Assembly (NCBI GenBank): GCA_037501455.1
Contig: CM074862.1
Span: forward strand, 62,651,501-62,715,500
DNA from: Lantana camara
Lineage: Eukaryota; Streptophyta; Magnoliopsida; Lamiales; Verbenaceae
Direction of reading: 5' to 3'
DNA length: 64,000 nucleotides
The notes beneath the pieces were generated by a model. It saw only the letters and a list, made by a program, of their open reading frames with translations. It was not told the origin of the DNA and searched no databases. Every line of letters begins with the position of its first letter. The first letter of the stretch is position 1. A program made the position numbers and the translations under genes. This document shows positions 46,724-58,494 of the stretch, piece by piece.

Positions 46724-49700
46724 TGTATCACCCGCACGGTGGGTCACCACATCCCCCGTACAAAAGTCCGATCCACATATGAAATGGAGAGTCCATAAAT
46801 GAACCAAACAGTGGCGAACGGGAGACCGACAGACACACACCTAAGCTAGGCGGAACATAGACCCTGAACAATTAAAACCAAACAGTCAATACAATGCGGA
46901 AGCGAAACAAGCCATGCAATAATCAAAACATTCATAAGCAGTTCACGGGTTCAACTAGCATAAATACCTAATCCCGAATATCAACAATAATCATAAATCC
47001 AACGGGTTCAACTAATTCAAGCAACCTGTCCCAACCTGTCCCGAAATATACATATCAATACATATTTAAATTCCAAATATAACATTCATACATATCTTAT
47101 GCATATACCGAATGAAAGGAATGCGAATGCAAGACAACCTACTAAATAAAAGACTCGAGAAACAGACTCCAAAGGACAGACACACTTTGTCTAGTACGAA
47201 CTCCAAGCAAAACCTACAAACTAAACAAAAGAGAGGAGGGGTCAGTCTTAACTCGACTGAGTGAGGGGTTAACATACTCACACTATATATATAGGAGCAA
47301 AGCACGTACAAACTCAAAGTGTTCGTGAACTCAGGGACAGTTTTTGCACACTAAATCATTTCCCGTGATATATATACATATAGGACTTACTTAGCAAAAG
47401 CAACCAAATGAACTTAATTAACCGAGCCAATTAGCAAAGCTTAATAATTCTTAACATATTCCAAACTTAGCTTAACTTATAAAAACTCACTTTTAACTTA
47501 ACTTGAAATCTATCCCCATTTCATAAACCTTAACAGAATATACATATAAAGAGAACTCGACGGGTACGAGCTCAGACTCTCCCCGATCTCCTCAGAACAT
47601 ATCATAACAGAAACAAAGCAGAAAACTTACGTACATAACATATCATAACAGACCATCCTCAACTCCGGTGGTGGAAGGGTGTATACGCCCTAACCATCCA
47701 TAATTTAACCAACTCACGCGGGGTAGCTAACCCTGACGTGTCCTCCCCGGTTTTTACACAGAAGGTATCAAAATACCACGCCTTCCCTAGCTCCTGGGGT
47801 CGCGCATGATACTTTGGATGGAGACTATGCACAGGCCGAACCCCGATGGCCCAATACCGTCCCGGGGCATGATTCCTTACCCATAGCTCCTTGGATCCAC
47901 ACACACATATACATAACTTTCATATAACCCGCTACAACAGAGACAGACGGACATAACTTGTACATATACATATATTTATATATACCCCTCTCTATGTCAT
48001 TCATAATTAACTCATTCCTTGCCAAACTTGGCTCATGAGATATACGGTTATAGCTCAACGGGGAAAAACATATCAAATCAAACCAAAGAGGCATACATAG
48101 GCCTGTACATTGCTTAGCATACTTGCAAACTCATTGCATATCCGAACATATACTTACTCCACACTTATTTACATATATATAAGGCTTAGTAAACCACATG
48201 AAGTCAAAATTCAAGCACATTGCATTAAGGTTTACCTATATCCACGAGGCCAAAGACAAGACGTTGATCCACCCCGGAATCAACACGGCCGACAGAACAC
48301 AACCCCGGGTGTACCTGAGCAAACTGATAACAAAACAAGGCTTAGACATATGTATGAACTACATTGACGCACGGCATATGTTTATGATTGACATAGAAAT
48401 CATGAGCCACGCATACATGTACCAAGCAATCATTTAAACTCACACAATTGCACCCTAAGCATGATTCAAGTACATATGCAATTCATGTCAAAACATATAA
48501 GTTAAACGAGGTATAAAGCAGTATAACATAGAATAAAGCAACCAAATGTATAAAAGAGGTCAAATAAGGGCATAAGTACAATTATTTAAGAATAAAACTC
48601 ATATAAGACACATACGGGAGCCAAAGGGGTGAAAGGAACGCAAGAAGAAGGATTTTGGCGAAGTTTGGCAAGACAATTTTTGAAAACGCGCAAGCTGTGA
48701 TAAAACTGGAATATCTCAAGTTTGAGAAGTGGGAATTGAGTTTTGTTTCTTGGATATGAAACTAGACAAATAGAGCTTTAAAATGGTATATGGCACGAAT
48801 CCTAGTTCAAAGTGAGGAGGAAATGGCGTAGGCTCGAAGTAGGGTGATCGCAGAGTTTCGGAAAAATGGCGACACCAAAATGAATCTATTATATATCACA
48901 AACTAGAAAAGATATTGAGTTTATTCCAATTGGAAGTTGTTCTAGACTTCAAGAGGTTTCCAACGGTTCAAAAATCCGGTCAATTGGAGCTCATATGAGG
49001 GAGAAACGGGCATTTGCAAATTGAACTGAAAGCAGAAACGGACGTGTGAAAGCTCTCGGGTGCAAACAGAAGGTTCCCAAACGGGCGTTTGGGAATTACA
49101 CTGAGTCACGGAACGGGCGTTTGGGTATCGTCTGCCAGAAAAATGGTGGAACAGTAACAATGGCGGAAATGGGACCAAACCCCAAGCTCACACAAACCCA
49201 TGCAACACCGGAACGCACGAAATTCATACCACGAATCATATATAACATGTAGGTCATGTATTCGCATATAAGAGCTCCCGAAATGAAATCAAACACCCAA
49301 AACCCGAACCTAGCACTATTCATTATCTTTCCCAAATAGCCACATAACACGAATTCAAGGTATGAAAGGGATATTAAATCGAAGCACGTAATGGAAGGGT
49401 CACAAATCTTACCTTAAGTCATTAATCTGACGGTTGGATCTCACAACCCGAGCTCAAGGGCTTAATGGCCAAAGGGGTGCTTCTCTTCTCCTCTTCCTTC
49501 TCTTCTCTTGTCACGTGAGAAATGAAGAAGCAAGAAAGGGATTGGCCCCTTTTTGAGCTGAAATGGGTCGACCAAAACGGGTAGGGTCAAACGGTATCCG
49601 GTCCTACTGTATCGGATTTTAAAACGGTAGAGTTATCAAATGGATTTAGAAATTAAAAAAGGTTAATCAATTAAATTCGAATCGTCGAAACGAACTCAAT

Positions 49701-49954
49701 GATAGGGCAGAATTCGAATTCGAATTCCCGAGCTCAAATAGCCAAGAAGGCTCAAACGTCCTAATTATAATTAGGTTCCTAAATTACAAATATTGGACCA
49801 TTGAGTCCAAAACATTTAATTAAATTCTAAAGCGAACGTAATAAATTAAATTCATGTTGACACATAAGCATACGAGTCACATAATTCACAAAATTGCTGA
49901 ATTAAACTCTCTCGTGACGTCGTACATGGGATGCCGAAAAGACAGGGCGTCACA
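46724..49954 (-). repeat. Solo LTR M in element H
   Basis: 3231 bp; on the minus strand starts TGTGACGCCC and ends GGGTGATACA. Flanks AGTCA (46719-46723) and GGTCA (49955-49959) are a TSD with one mismatch, so it is a solo LTR from intra-element LTR recombination. It is a superfamily member: hairpin TCAGTC/GACTGA at 47242-47260 and acceptor-like TTTGTAG/G at 47214; the donor at 48235 (TATAG/GTAAAC) is weaker. A perfect hairpin CCCAAACG-GG-CGTTTGGG lies at 49076-49093. ORFs inside show no family landmarks. Confidence 0.85.
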
Positions 49955-50308
49955 GGTCACTTTGGCTATAATGTGTGAGAAAAGTGAAGGGGTGCCCACC
50001 TATTTAGAGGAGGTGAAAAGGTGACTCCTCGATATGCGAGACATCACCTTTATTACACCTTGTTGACCGAATCCCTTTTCCTCGAAACGTGAAATGGGGT
50101 CATTATTACACCTTGTAGACCAAATTCCTTTGTCTCAAAACGCAAAACGGTGCCATTACCACACCTTGGAGATCGATTCGCTCGAAAGGTATGCCCATTA
50201 GCGGGACGACCGATCAGATCCAACAGTCGTAAAGATTTCCCTATCCGATACCGGATCGATGAAAGTTACCCCCGTGAAAATTCACGCCAGTAATTTAGGG
50301 GGCTTCTG
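49955..50308 (+). other. Element H 3' spacer and polypurine tract
   Basis: Noncoding. Three diverged ~53-bp tandem copies of an ATTACACCTTGTAGACC-type unit at about 50046-50195, then the purine-rich AATTTAGGGGGCTTC (50294-50308) just before the LTR. Confidence 0.7.
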
Positions 50309-51242
50309 ATATGCCATAAAATGGCTAGGCCACGTGGTACGCCCCGAAAGGATCCACGCGGTCATCTCGCCACCTCAAACGACTCTCGGGCCGCCATGTG
50401 GATCACGTAAATGCGCGAAGCCGCGTGGGGTCGATCCCGACCTCCTCTGTCACGGATCGGACTCGACCCCATTACCAGGACTAGGATTGACCTGCGGATC
50501 GAACCTCAGACTAGGATTGCCGCGTATAGCGGATCGAACCTCGGACCATGATTGCCCCGTATAGCGGATCGATCCTCAGACCTCAACCAGGTCGATCCCG
50601 ACCCCTGGTCCCCATATCGATCCCAACATGGGACTCTGGCACGGGATCGACCCAAATCGCCTTTCTCGATCCCAACATGGGACTCTGGCATGGAAGCCTG
50701 GCAATTTGCTCCCACGGGCCGAGACCTTGCATCATCGGGCATCAAGTTGCCATAAAGCATCTTTGTCGGGACACTTGTAGCTCCCTCATTCCCCAAGATT
50801 GGGCATGCTACAGTGCATTTAATGGCCGCAGTACGTGTCTACACCAAAAGGGAAAACAAGGTATGCTCGACCTCAAGCCAGGCTGCTCAGGCATCCGACA
50901 AACGGATCGATCGCCTATAAGGCAATTAATGCATAATTGCGGTACATGTACTATTGTGTTAATTAGCCAAGACTATAAATACCCATGCCTTGAACAGTAG
51001 TTGGTAAGCCTTTAAGAGCATTTATTTCGCATTCCTTGCATTTATTTTGCTCTCTAAGAATCCCCTACTGACTTGAGCATCGGAGAGCCAAACTTGGGCC
51101 AAACCCCATGTCCCCCAAGTTGGCCTTCTAGCTCACATGTGTTGGTGTTTTCAGATCGACAAGAGCCCACGTATATAAATTATTGACTAATCGACCTGAG
51201 ATTGCCAACTGGACCCCTAACTCAGTGCAACCAATTTTGAGC
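50309..51242 (+). repeat. Element H 3' LTR (right end uncertain)
   Basis: Starts TGATATGCC after the polypurine tract. TATA box TATAAATA at 50974-50981, followed by CTGACTTGAGCATCGGAG, a block typical of plant gypsy LTRs. Internal direct repeats: three ~34-bp copies around GGATCGAACCTC (50481-50580) and two copies of CGATCCCAACATGGGACTC (near 50618 and 50666). The right end is unclear because the sequence passes directly into the copia-2 leader near 51243 with no TSD visible. Confidence 0.65.
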
Positions 51243-51520
51243 CGGATCAGATAGGATACCCATGATCATCTCATAATTAGTATCATGCTAAGACATGTTA
51301 TCTGCTAATTGCTTCTGTGATGCACTTTATGTGAAACTGCATTAAACAAGACAATTAAAATTGGACAACATTATATGTTGGTGAGGATATTTCAGACAAC
51401 TCTCTGGAAATTCAAAAATCCCCTTATTAAATATTGAGCAATTTCGAATAAATAAGTATTTTATCACGGTAATAAAATTCCTAGCATTCCATCAATAGGA
51501 TTTAGGACTTCATAAGTGAA

Positions 51521-51862
51521 ACTAATTGCTATCTCACGAGTCATAGGGTAATTAGTGTAGCTTATTAACTCTTAGTTTCCTGATTAATTATTTTAAAATA
51601 ATTAATATTTCTTGACCATTTTAGAATGGGCGATGTCACACGAGTCGTGGGTCATTCCGGACTAAGTTTGGTTGAGATCTTATGATTGATAGGTCGTGCT
51701 CAAAACTAAAGTAGATATGGATGTCTCACGAGTCGTGGGTCCAAGATTGAAAGATTAGTGATGCAAAAATATTTCTAGGAATTCCATGGGGATGGAATCG
51801 GCAATTAGTACCTACCTAAAGATTCTTACACCTTTGGATGTCTCACAAGTCGTGGGTCCAAA
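51521..51862 (+). repeat. Four-copy structured motif in copia-2 leader
   Basis: Motif CACGAGTCGTGGGT or close variants at 51530-51549, 51632-51652, 51720-51740 and 51838-51858, equivalent to the four copies in copia-1. Flanking arms pair: ACTAATT/AATTAGT (51521-51556), GAATG/CATTC (51624-51657), TTTGG/CCAAA (51833-51862). The core itself can pair CACG-AGT-CGTG. Confidence 0.8.
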
Positions 51863-52064
51863 ACTAAGAATGCTTGGGATCCTAGTACCCATTGAGAAAA
51901 TAAGTTTCTTCTAAAGTTGTTTGGGATTTATAGACTTTTTAAAAACAGTGGGAGCTCATATTTCTTAAGACCTTGATAATATGTAATCATTATAATTCAG
52001 CATGATCATGATTTCTCTATTTTTCCATTTAGGTTGTAGTTCTATGATTCTCTACATTCTGAAA

Positions 52065-52990
52065 TGGCAACCAAAAACCCTTTGGTATCCATCCTCTAAT
52101 CAAACAAGTTGACGGGGCCCAATTACTCTGATTGGCTTCGGAATGTAAAGATCGTTTTAGATTCTAAAAAGAGAAGATACGTTCTCTTCGAGGGAGAGCC
52201 AGTCACTGAAGGCGAGGCTCCGACTCGGGCCGAAAGAGAGGCAATCACGAAATGGTTTGAAGATAATCTTCAAGCCCGTTGCCTCATGTTGGCCAACATG
52301 TGTCCGGATATGTAAATGCAACATGAGTCTATGGAAAACGCTTGGGAGATTTATGACCATCTCTAGCAATTGTACCGTCCCAAAGAGCGTGTTTTAAGGT
52401 ACACCACCTCTAAGGAGCTCTTTCATCTCATAATGAAAGAAGGTACAAGCGTCCATGAGCACGGTCTAAAGTTTCTTGCTTTGAACGAGAAACTGACCTT
52501 CATGGAAATGCTACTAAGCGAAGAACTCACTGTGGATTTGTTGCTCGCGTCGCTTCCACCATCATTCAATTCTTTCATGTTAAACTTCAACATGAATCAT
52601 CCTCATGCTACTGTAGCTGAGTTGATTAGTCAACTTGTAACTGCTGAAGACACGATAAAGAAGGATCACAAAGTAATGATGGTCACTTCCTCTTTAGGCC
52701 TTCTGAAGGCAAAGAGAAGAAAGTTCCAAAGAAGAAGGGATTTCTCAAACCCGAAGGAGGGGTTAAAAAGGGAAAGGCCAAGAAGAGAAAAGATCAGAGA
52801 GAGGACGTTTGCCACCATTGTGGCAAGAAAGGGCAATGGAAGAGGAATTGCCAAGAGTACATGGATACTCTAAAGAAAGGCGTTCATTGTTGTAGTAAAT
52901 CTATCTATTGATTCTAATTCTTGGGTACTTGATACCGGCTGTGGAGCTCATATCTGTTATGATGTACAGATGCTAAATGAGGTTCGACAG
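52065..52990 (+). pseudogene. copia-2 gag and protease, broken
   Basis: ATG at 52065 (MATKNPLVSI), a stop two codons later, then KLTGPNYSDWLRN. The gag core is open from 52109 to 52315, has stops near 52313 and 52365, and reopens from 52370 (TTSKELFHLIMKEG, ATVAELISQL). A frameshift near 52690-52750 separates it from the CCHC knuckle (CHHCGKKG near 52812). The protease motif DTGCGAHIC follows near 52930. Equivalent to 3838-2883 in copia-1, with different lesions. Confidence 0.85.
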
Positions 52991-54187
52991 CTTGAAGAAG
53001 GAGAATACGTCTTGAATGTTGGGAATGGATCAAGCGTTCAAGCTCAAGCCATTGGGAATGTACCTTCTATTATTCGTAATATCATTTCCATTCCAATACT
53101 TGATTGTTAAGGTTTTGAAACTTTTTGTAGAAATGGAAACTTTTATCTTAAGAAGAATAAAACTTCCGTTTTGCTTGGTACATTATCTAATGGACTTTAT
53201 ACAACTAAATACACTAATATTATGAATATACAACAATTAAACAAATGCAAAAGAGATGACAAGATCTAGGCTTCTTTATGGCCTGCACGTTGACGCCACG
53301 TTTCCAAGGATAGGATTGCTAAGTTAACTAATTTAAGATCATTCTCCGATAATAAACTTAAAGAGTTAACTCATTGTGAGTCATGTCTTAAAGGAAAGAT
53401 GGCCAAAACTCCCTTTAATGGTAAAGTGGAACGTGCCACTAAAGTATTGGATTTAATCCATACTGATGTTTGTGGACCACTTAGTGTAAGTACGAGAAAC
53501 AATCATTAGTATTTCGTAATCTTCATAGACGACTTTAGTCATTTTGGTTATGTGTACTTAATAAAGTATAAATCCGAAGCCTTTGAGAAATTCTTGGAAT
53601 TTCAGAAGGAGGTTAAGAACCAAACCGGTCACAAGATTAAGGCACTTCGATCTGATCAAGGTGGCGAGTATCTAAGTGACAAATTCCTTAGTCATCTCAG
53701 AGATAATGGAATTATCTCTCAATGGACTCCTCCGGGAACTCCTCAATTAAATGGAGTTTCGAAGAGAAGGAATAGAACCTTACTTGATATGGTTCGTTCC
53801 ATGATGAGTTTCGCAGAATTGCCATATTCATTCTGGGATTATGCCCTAGGATCAACAGTTAAGATTTTGAATCTTGTTCCCTCCAAATCTGTACCCAAAA
53901 CCCTATTTGAGATGTGGTTTGGCAAAATCCCTAACTATTCTTACTTAAGAATTCGGGGTTGTCCTGCTTATATGAAGAGGACAATGGAAGATAAGCTTGA
54001 AGCTAGATCAAGCTTATGTAACTTCGTAGGATATCCTGAAGAGTAAATAGGATATTATTTCTACGATCCTCTTAAACAAAACGTCTTTGTGTCAACACAT
54101 GCCACTTTTCTTGAGGACTCATTCCTTCAAGAAAAGAAAGGTAAGATCGTAAAACTCGAATAAGTTTGAGACCAAGATTCCACTCCT
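52991..54187 (+). pseudogene. copia-2 integrase, catalytic Glu replaced
   Basis: The zinc-binding part is degraded by stops (near 53107 and 53267). The catalytic core keeps the first Asp (LIHTDVCGPL near 53455) and the second (LRSDQGGEYL near 53650). The third acidic residue is changed: GVSKRRNRTL near 53755 has Lys where copia-1 and the family have Glu. The open stretch is 53552-54046, and the C-terminal part continues past a stop at 54044 to about 54187. Confidence 0.87.
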
Positions 54188-55873
54188 TTGGAGAAAAATA
54201 TCCCTCAGCCAATCCAAGAGAGTGATACATGTGAAAATCCTCCTCAATTAAGACGTTCTGAATTCATTCCTAGACAACCAGAGAGATGGTATGGTTTTCT
54301 CCCCCAAACATCTCAAATGGATAATGATCCATTAAGTTATGAGGAGGCACTGTTAGATTCGGAATCTGAACATTGGAAAGAAGCAATGAAATCCGAAATC
54401 GATTTCATGTACTCTAATCAAGTATGGATCTTGGTTGATCCACCTGAAGGGATCAAGCCCATAGGGTGTAAATGGATATATAAGTGCAAGCTTGGAGTAG
54501 ATGGAAGCGTGGCAGCCTTTAAACTAAGATTAGTTGCTAAGGGTTTTACTCGAAGACCAGGTGTAGACTTTGATGAAACCTTCTCACCGGTTGCAATGCA
54601 AAAATCCATTCGGATCCTGCTTGCCATTGCAGCATATTATGACTATTAGATATGGCAAATGGGTGTGAAAACTGCCTTTCTCAATAGAGACATTGACAAA
54701 GACATTTACATGGAGCAACCCATGGGTTTCACATTCAGTGGGAGCGAACAAAAGGTTTGTAAGCTCTAAAGATCAATCTACGGATTGAAATAAGCTTCTA
54801 GGAATTGGAACATTCGATTTGATGAAGCGGTCAAATCGTTTGGCTTTAATCAAAATCCGAATGAGTCCTGCGTGTACAATAAAGAATTGGAAACCTCAGT
54901 TCAATTTCTGATACTTTATGTAGATGATATCCTTCTCATTGGGAATGCGAAGGATGACATGAAAGTAACAAAGTCTTGGTTATCGAACCAATTTGAGATG
55001 AAGGATCTTGGTGTTGCATCCTACATTCTCGGGATAAAGATCTCTCGGGATAGATCTATGAGATTGTCAGGATTATCACAGTCGGTTTACATAGATAAAA
55101 TACTAAAGAGGTTTAGTATGGAAGAATCCAAGCTTGGAAAAATTCCAATGGGCCCGGGAACAGTTCTTTCAAATAAGCTATGTCCCAAGACTGAACTTGA
55201 AATGTCCAGGATGTCCAGAATTCCTTATGCATCAGCTATAGGAAGCATAATGTATACGATGCTTTTTACTCGACCGGATATGGCTTATACACTTTGTGTG
55301 ACTAGCCGATTCCAATCTAACCCTGGTGAAGGTCACTGGACTACTGTAAAGAACATCCTTAAGTGCTTGAGAAGAACTAAGGATTTGCTCTTGGTTTACG
55401 GAGGCCAGCAAGATCTTGTCATTAGAGGATACTGTGATGCAAGCTTTGCATCAGACATGGATGATTTTAATTCCATGTCAGGATACATATTCTGCCTGAA
55501 CGATGGAGCAGTAAGTTGGAAAAGTTCCAAGCAAGCGACCACTGCAGATTCGACCACTAAGGAAGGTGTTTGGGTAAGAAACTTCAACTACGAGCTGGAT
55601 GTAGTTCCCAACATTGAAGACCCCGTTACAGTGTTTTGTGACAACACCGGTGCGGTTGCTCAAACAAGAGAACCAAGATCTCACCAAAGGAATAAGTACA
55701 TTTCGAGGAAGTATCACTTGATTTGTGATATTGTCAAGAGAGGAGATGTGCAAATTGAAAGGGTCACATCGACAAAGAACATGGCTGATCCACTTACTAA
55801 GGCCCTTAGTCAACAGGCTTTGGAAGGACATCTTCAGAAGATGGGTCTTAGATTAGCACTTGAATGGATTTGA
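54188..55873 (+). pseudogene. copia-2 reverse transcriptase / RNase H
   Basis: The RT N-terminal part is open at 54188-54649 (WILVDPPEGIKPIGCKWIYK, LVAKGFTRRPGVDFDETFSP). Stops follow near 54647, 54767 and 54790. The part from 54872 is open to the natural end at 55873 and includes the intact catalytic box LYVDDILLIG near 54918. RNase H has YCDASFASDMDDF near 55430. A stretch around the usual TTEAEY site is deleted: the sequence goes from ADSTTK straight to EGVWVRN near 55555, so an RNase H active-site Glu is lost. Copia-1 lacks this deletion. Confidence 0.88.
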
Positions 55874-55889
55874 TGGGCAAGTGGGAGAT
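55874..55889 (+). other. copia-2 polypurine tract
   Basis: GGGCAAGTGGGAGAT immediately before the LTR start TGTTAGGG. Confidence 0.85.
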
Positions 55890-57741
55890 TGTTAGGGATA
55901 GTGCCCTTAAAGCAGCTTTTGGCTTTACTATTTCCTTGTAAAATCACAAAATCTTTAAATAATAAACGAATTGATTTTGTTCATAGGCAATCACTTCTTT
56001 ATGTGCTTATTTATGTCTGTTTGGGTTTAACTGTGTTTTGCATGTACTGAAATCCCCTAATCCGATGAGGCCGTTAAGAACTTTGTCATTATGGGAACGG
56101 CACATGAAACAAGTTCTTAACACCATAGGCGAGGATTAGAAACTTCTCCAAGTCAACGAGTCCGACAGACAGTGGGAATGTCGACCTTGACTCTGCTGAG
56201 CTTTCTTATGTGATTATGTCCTTTTGAAGGATCACAAAGTTTCACGGAGTGATAAGTGCATACGCTGATGCATTCATAATATATAAGGGTGATTGTTACA
56301 AGAACTTCATCACTGAGATGTCCCGCGTGAGAACATTCCTAAATGGGAAAGGAAGTTTCTAGAAACTTCGAGATTAGGAAATATCTCACAGGTCAATGAC
56401 GTGATTCATTAATCCTTAGACTTGAGATTCTGTAATGTCTCATATAAGCTAACTCTGTAATCTTTGATATAGGCTCAAAAGGGTGTCGCCATATAGACAA
56501 CTGAACCACGCCCAATGTTGGGATTACACAAGTGGTATATGTAGAATTTGTAGAATCGATAAAGGACCTACACTTGTTAAGAACAAGAATGATCTCTTAC
56601 TGATTGAGTTGTTGGTAGTCCATTCTACATTAAACCCTTAGCAAAGGTGGATAAAAGATCAAGACATCTAGAAAATGGGGTTTTCTAGGATTGAGATCGA
56701 AATGGATATGAAACGAACTTAACTTTAAAGATGAAGAATATTTCGGCTCTGAGAATATTCCTATGCCTTAGTTCTTGATTGAGAGATGGAGTTGTAGGAG
56801 GATCGTATTTAACTGATTGTCATTGACTGAAAGGTTCTCCGATTCATTTCGTTATTCGGCTAGGGGTCACACACCCATTGCTAGATTATGGTAGTGTGAT
56901 CTGTGAAGTGATTAATGAATTAGGGAATTAATTAATCCCTGCCACTGCTAATCGATAATGAACCTAAAGGATCACACGAATGCCAGAACACGAGGGTTAT
57001 GGTAGGATGTTAATTGGATTAACAAAGGATCAAAATAGTTGATCGAAACGAGGTATAAAAATGTGACTACTTCCATGTGTCATGTACACATGGCTGCCAC
57101 GTGCCACGCGGCCAACGTGGCTGCCACATGTCATGCACAGGTGCTTCACGCGTGGCCTCGCGTGTGTGTTTTATTCCACACGCGAATTCTTTTCTTTAAA
57201 TTAATTTATTAAATTGTAATTAATTAATTTGAGTCTTTTAATTAATTTTGAAATAATTGTTAAGACTGTTCTCAAGTAAACTTAACCCTATAAATAATTA
57301 ATTGGGAATTAAATTATTTATTGAATATTGGATTTTAACTTTAGGAAAGTTGAAAAATCCAACTTCCTATTATAGGAGAGAGAAAGTTGTTCTTGCAAAG
57401 ACTTGGAGAATAAGTTAAGAACTTATTATTGCAATTAAATTAAATAATTAAATTAGTTAATTAGTGCGCAAGAAAACAAAACCCATTTGTTTAAGAAACC
57501 CTAATAGGGTTCCAACCACCTAGTATAAGTACTAGGGGTGGTGCTTCCCTTATTCTTTAGACCAACACTCATGAAGTGTTAAGTTTTTGAGAAAAATAAA
57601 AGAAAAGTTTTCAAAGCAAAATCCTAGCCTTAGCACAAGCCATATAACTAGAATTCTCACTAGCTTGATCGTGTTCTAGGACTGGTGTCGATACACTTTG
57701 GAGGATCACTGCTTTGGGATCTAATCGAAGGTCGTTCGATG
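55890..57741 (+). repeat. copia-2 3' LTR, 3' end deleted
   Basis: Starts TGTTAGGGATAGTGCCC. It aligns along its whole length with the solo LTR 58495-60490 but stops at CGATG (57741), about 190 bp short, where gypsy integrase sequence takes over. TATAAGTA at 57524-57531 is at the TATA position, and an ACGTG/CGCGTG-rich block lies at 57075-57185. Confidence 0.88.
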
Positions 57742-58489
57742 TTGCATGGCCTTTTGATCAATGGAGCATTAACATCATGGGGCCCTTGCCAATTACAGTG
57801 GGACAAAAGAAGTTTGTCATCCTGGTAATGGATTACTTCACAAAATGGGCTGAGGCAGAAGCAGTTGCCAAAATCACCTTTCGTGTGGTCAGGGACTTCA
57901 TATTGAAGATCATCATATGGCGACACGGTATTCCAAAAGTGTTGATTTCAGATAATGGATCCCAATTTATTGATGCAGACACCCCAGAGTGGTGCTCGAA
58001 ATTGGGAATTGAACAACGCTTCACTTTGTGGGGCATCCTCAAGGCAACGGTCAAGCTGAAGTCGATCATCTTATAGAATTTGAAAGTAATGCTTGAAAGT
58101 AAGAAAGGTGAATAGGCTGAAGAGCTGCAAGGAGCCTTATGGGCCTACCGCACAACCCCTCGAGCCGCCACCGGAAAAACTCCCTATTCCCTTGTGTATG
58201 GTTCAGAAGCTATGATACCTGTGGAAATTACACAAGAGTCCGCACACGTTGCTTATTTAAAGCCTAACACTAACGAGGGAAACAGGACCCTTGAGTTGGA
58301 TCTACTAGAAGAGAGAAGGGATAACACTTGTACTCGTATCCACAAATACAAGGCCTCGGTGGGTCGGCAGTATAACAAGCCTGTCAAGGAAAGAACATTC
58401 CAGCTTGGAGACCTGATTCTAAAGTTGAAGTATCAAGGCATGTGGGTAAATTGGACCCAAATTGGGAAGGACCATTCAAGGTCACCCAA
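57742..58489 (+). pseudogene. Ty3/gypsy integrase fragment, 5' part
   Basis: Gypsy integrase core: AWPFDQWSINIMGPLP (first Asp of the DDE triad replaced by Asn), FVILVMDYFTKWAEAEAV, VLISDNGSQF (second Asp kept). The segment that should carry the third acidic residue is frameshifted near 58030. It continues with YRTTPRAATGKTPYSLVYGSEAM (near 58150-58215) and the C-terminal LGDLILK region. A further shift near 58440 precedes the GPFKV block. The start is cut by the copia-2 LTR remnant; the end is cut by the solo LTR at 58495. Confidence 0.85.
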
Positions 58490-58494
58490 GTAAG

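Larger units (their letters stand above)
51243..57741 (+). mobile_element. Ty1/copia element copia-2, truncated at both ends
   Basis: Same family as copia-1 by leader, protein and LTR similarity. The 5' LTR and first part of the leader are missing; homology to copia-1 starts at about 51243. Order: leader motifs, gag, protease, integrase, RT-RNase H, polypurine tract, 3' LTR lacking its last ~190 bp. The ends touch gypsy LTR sequence on the left and gypsy integrase on the right, without a TSD, so deletions removed both borders. Several stops and a lost integrase catalytic residue show it is dead. Confidence 0.9.

Noticed and set aside
57714..57741. Integrase ORF starting at 57714
   Set aside because: The first codons lie in the copia LTR remnant; gypsy similarity begins only at about 57742, so the ORF start is a junction artefact.
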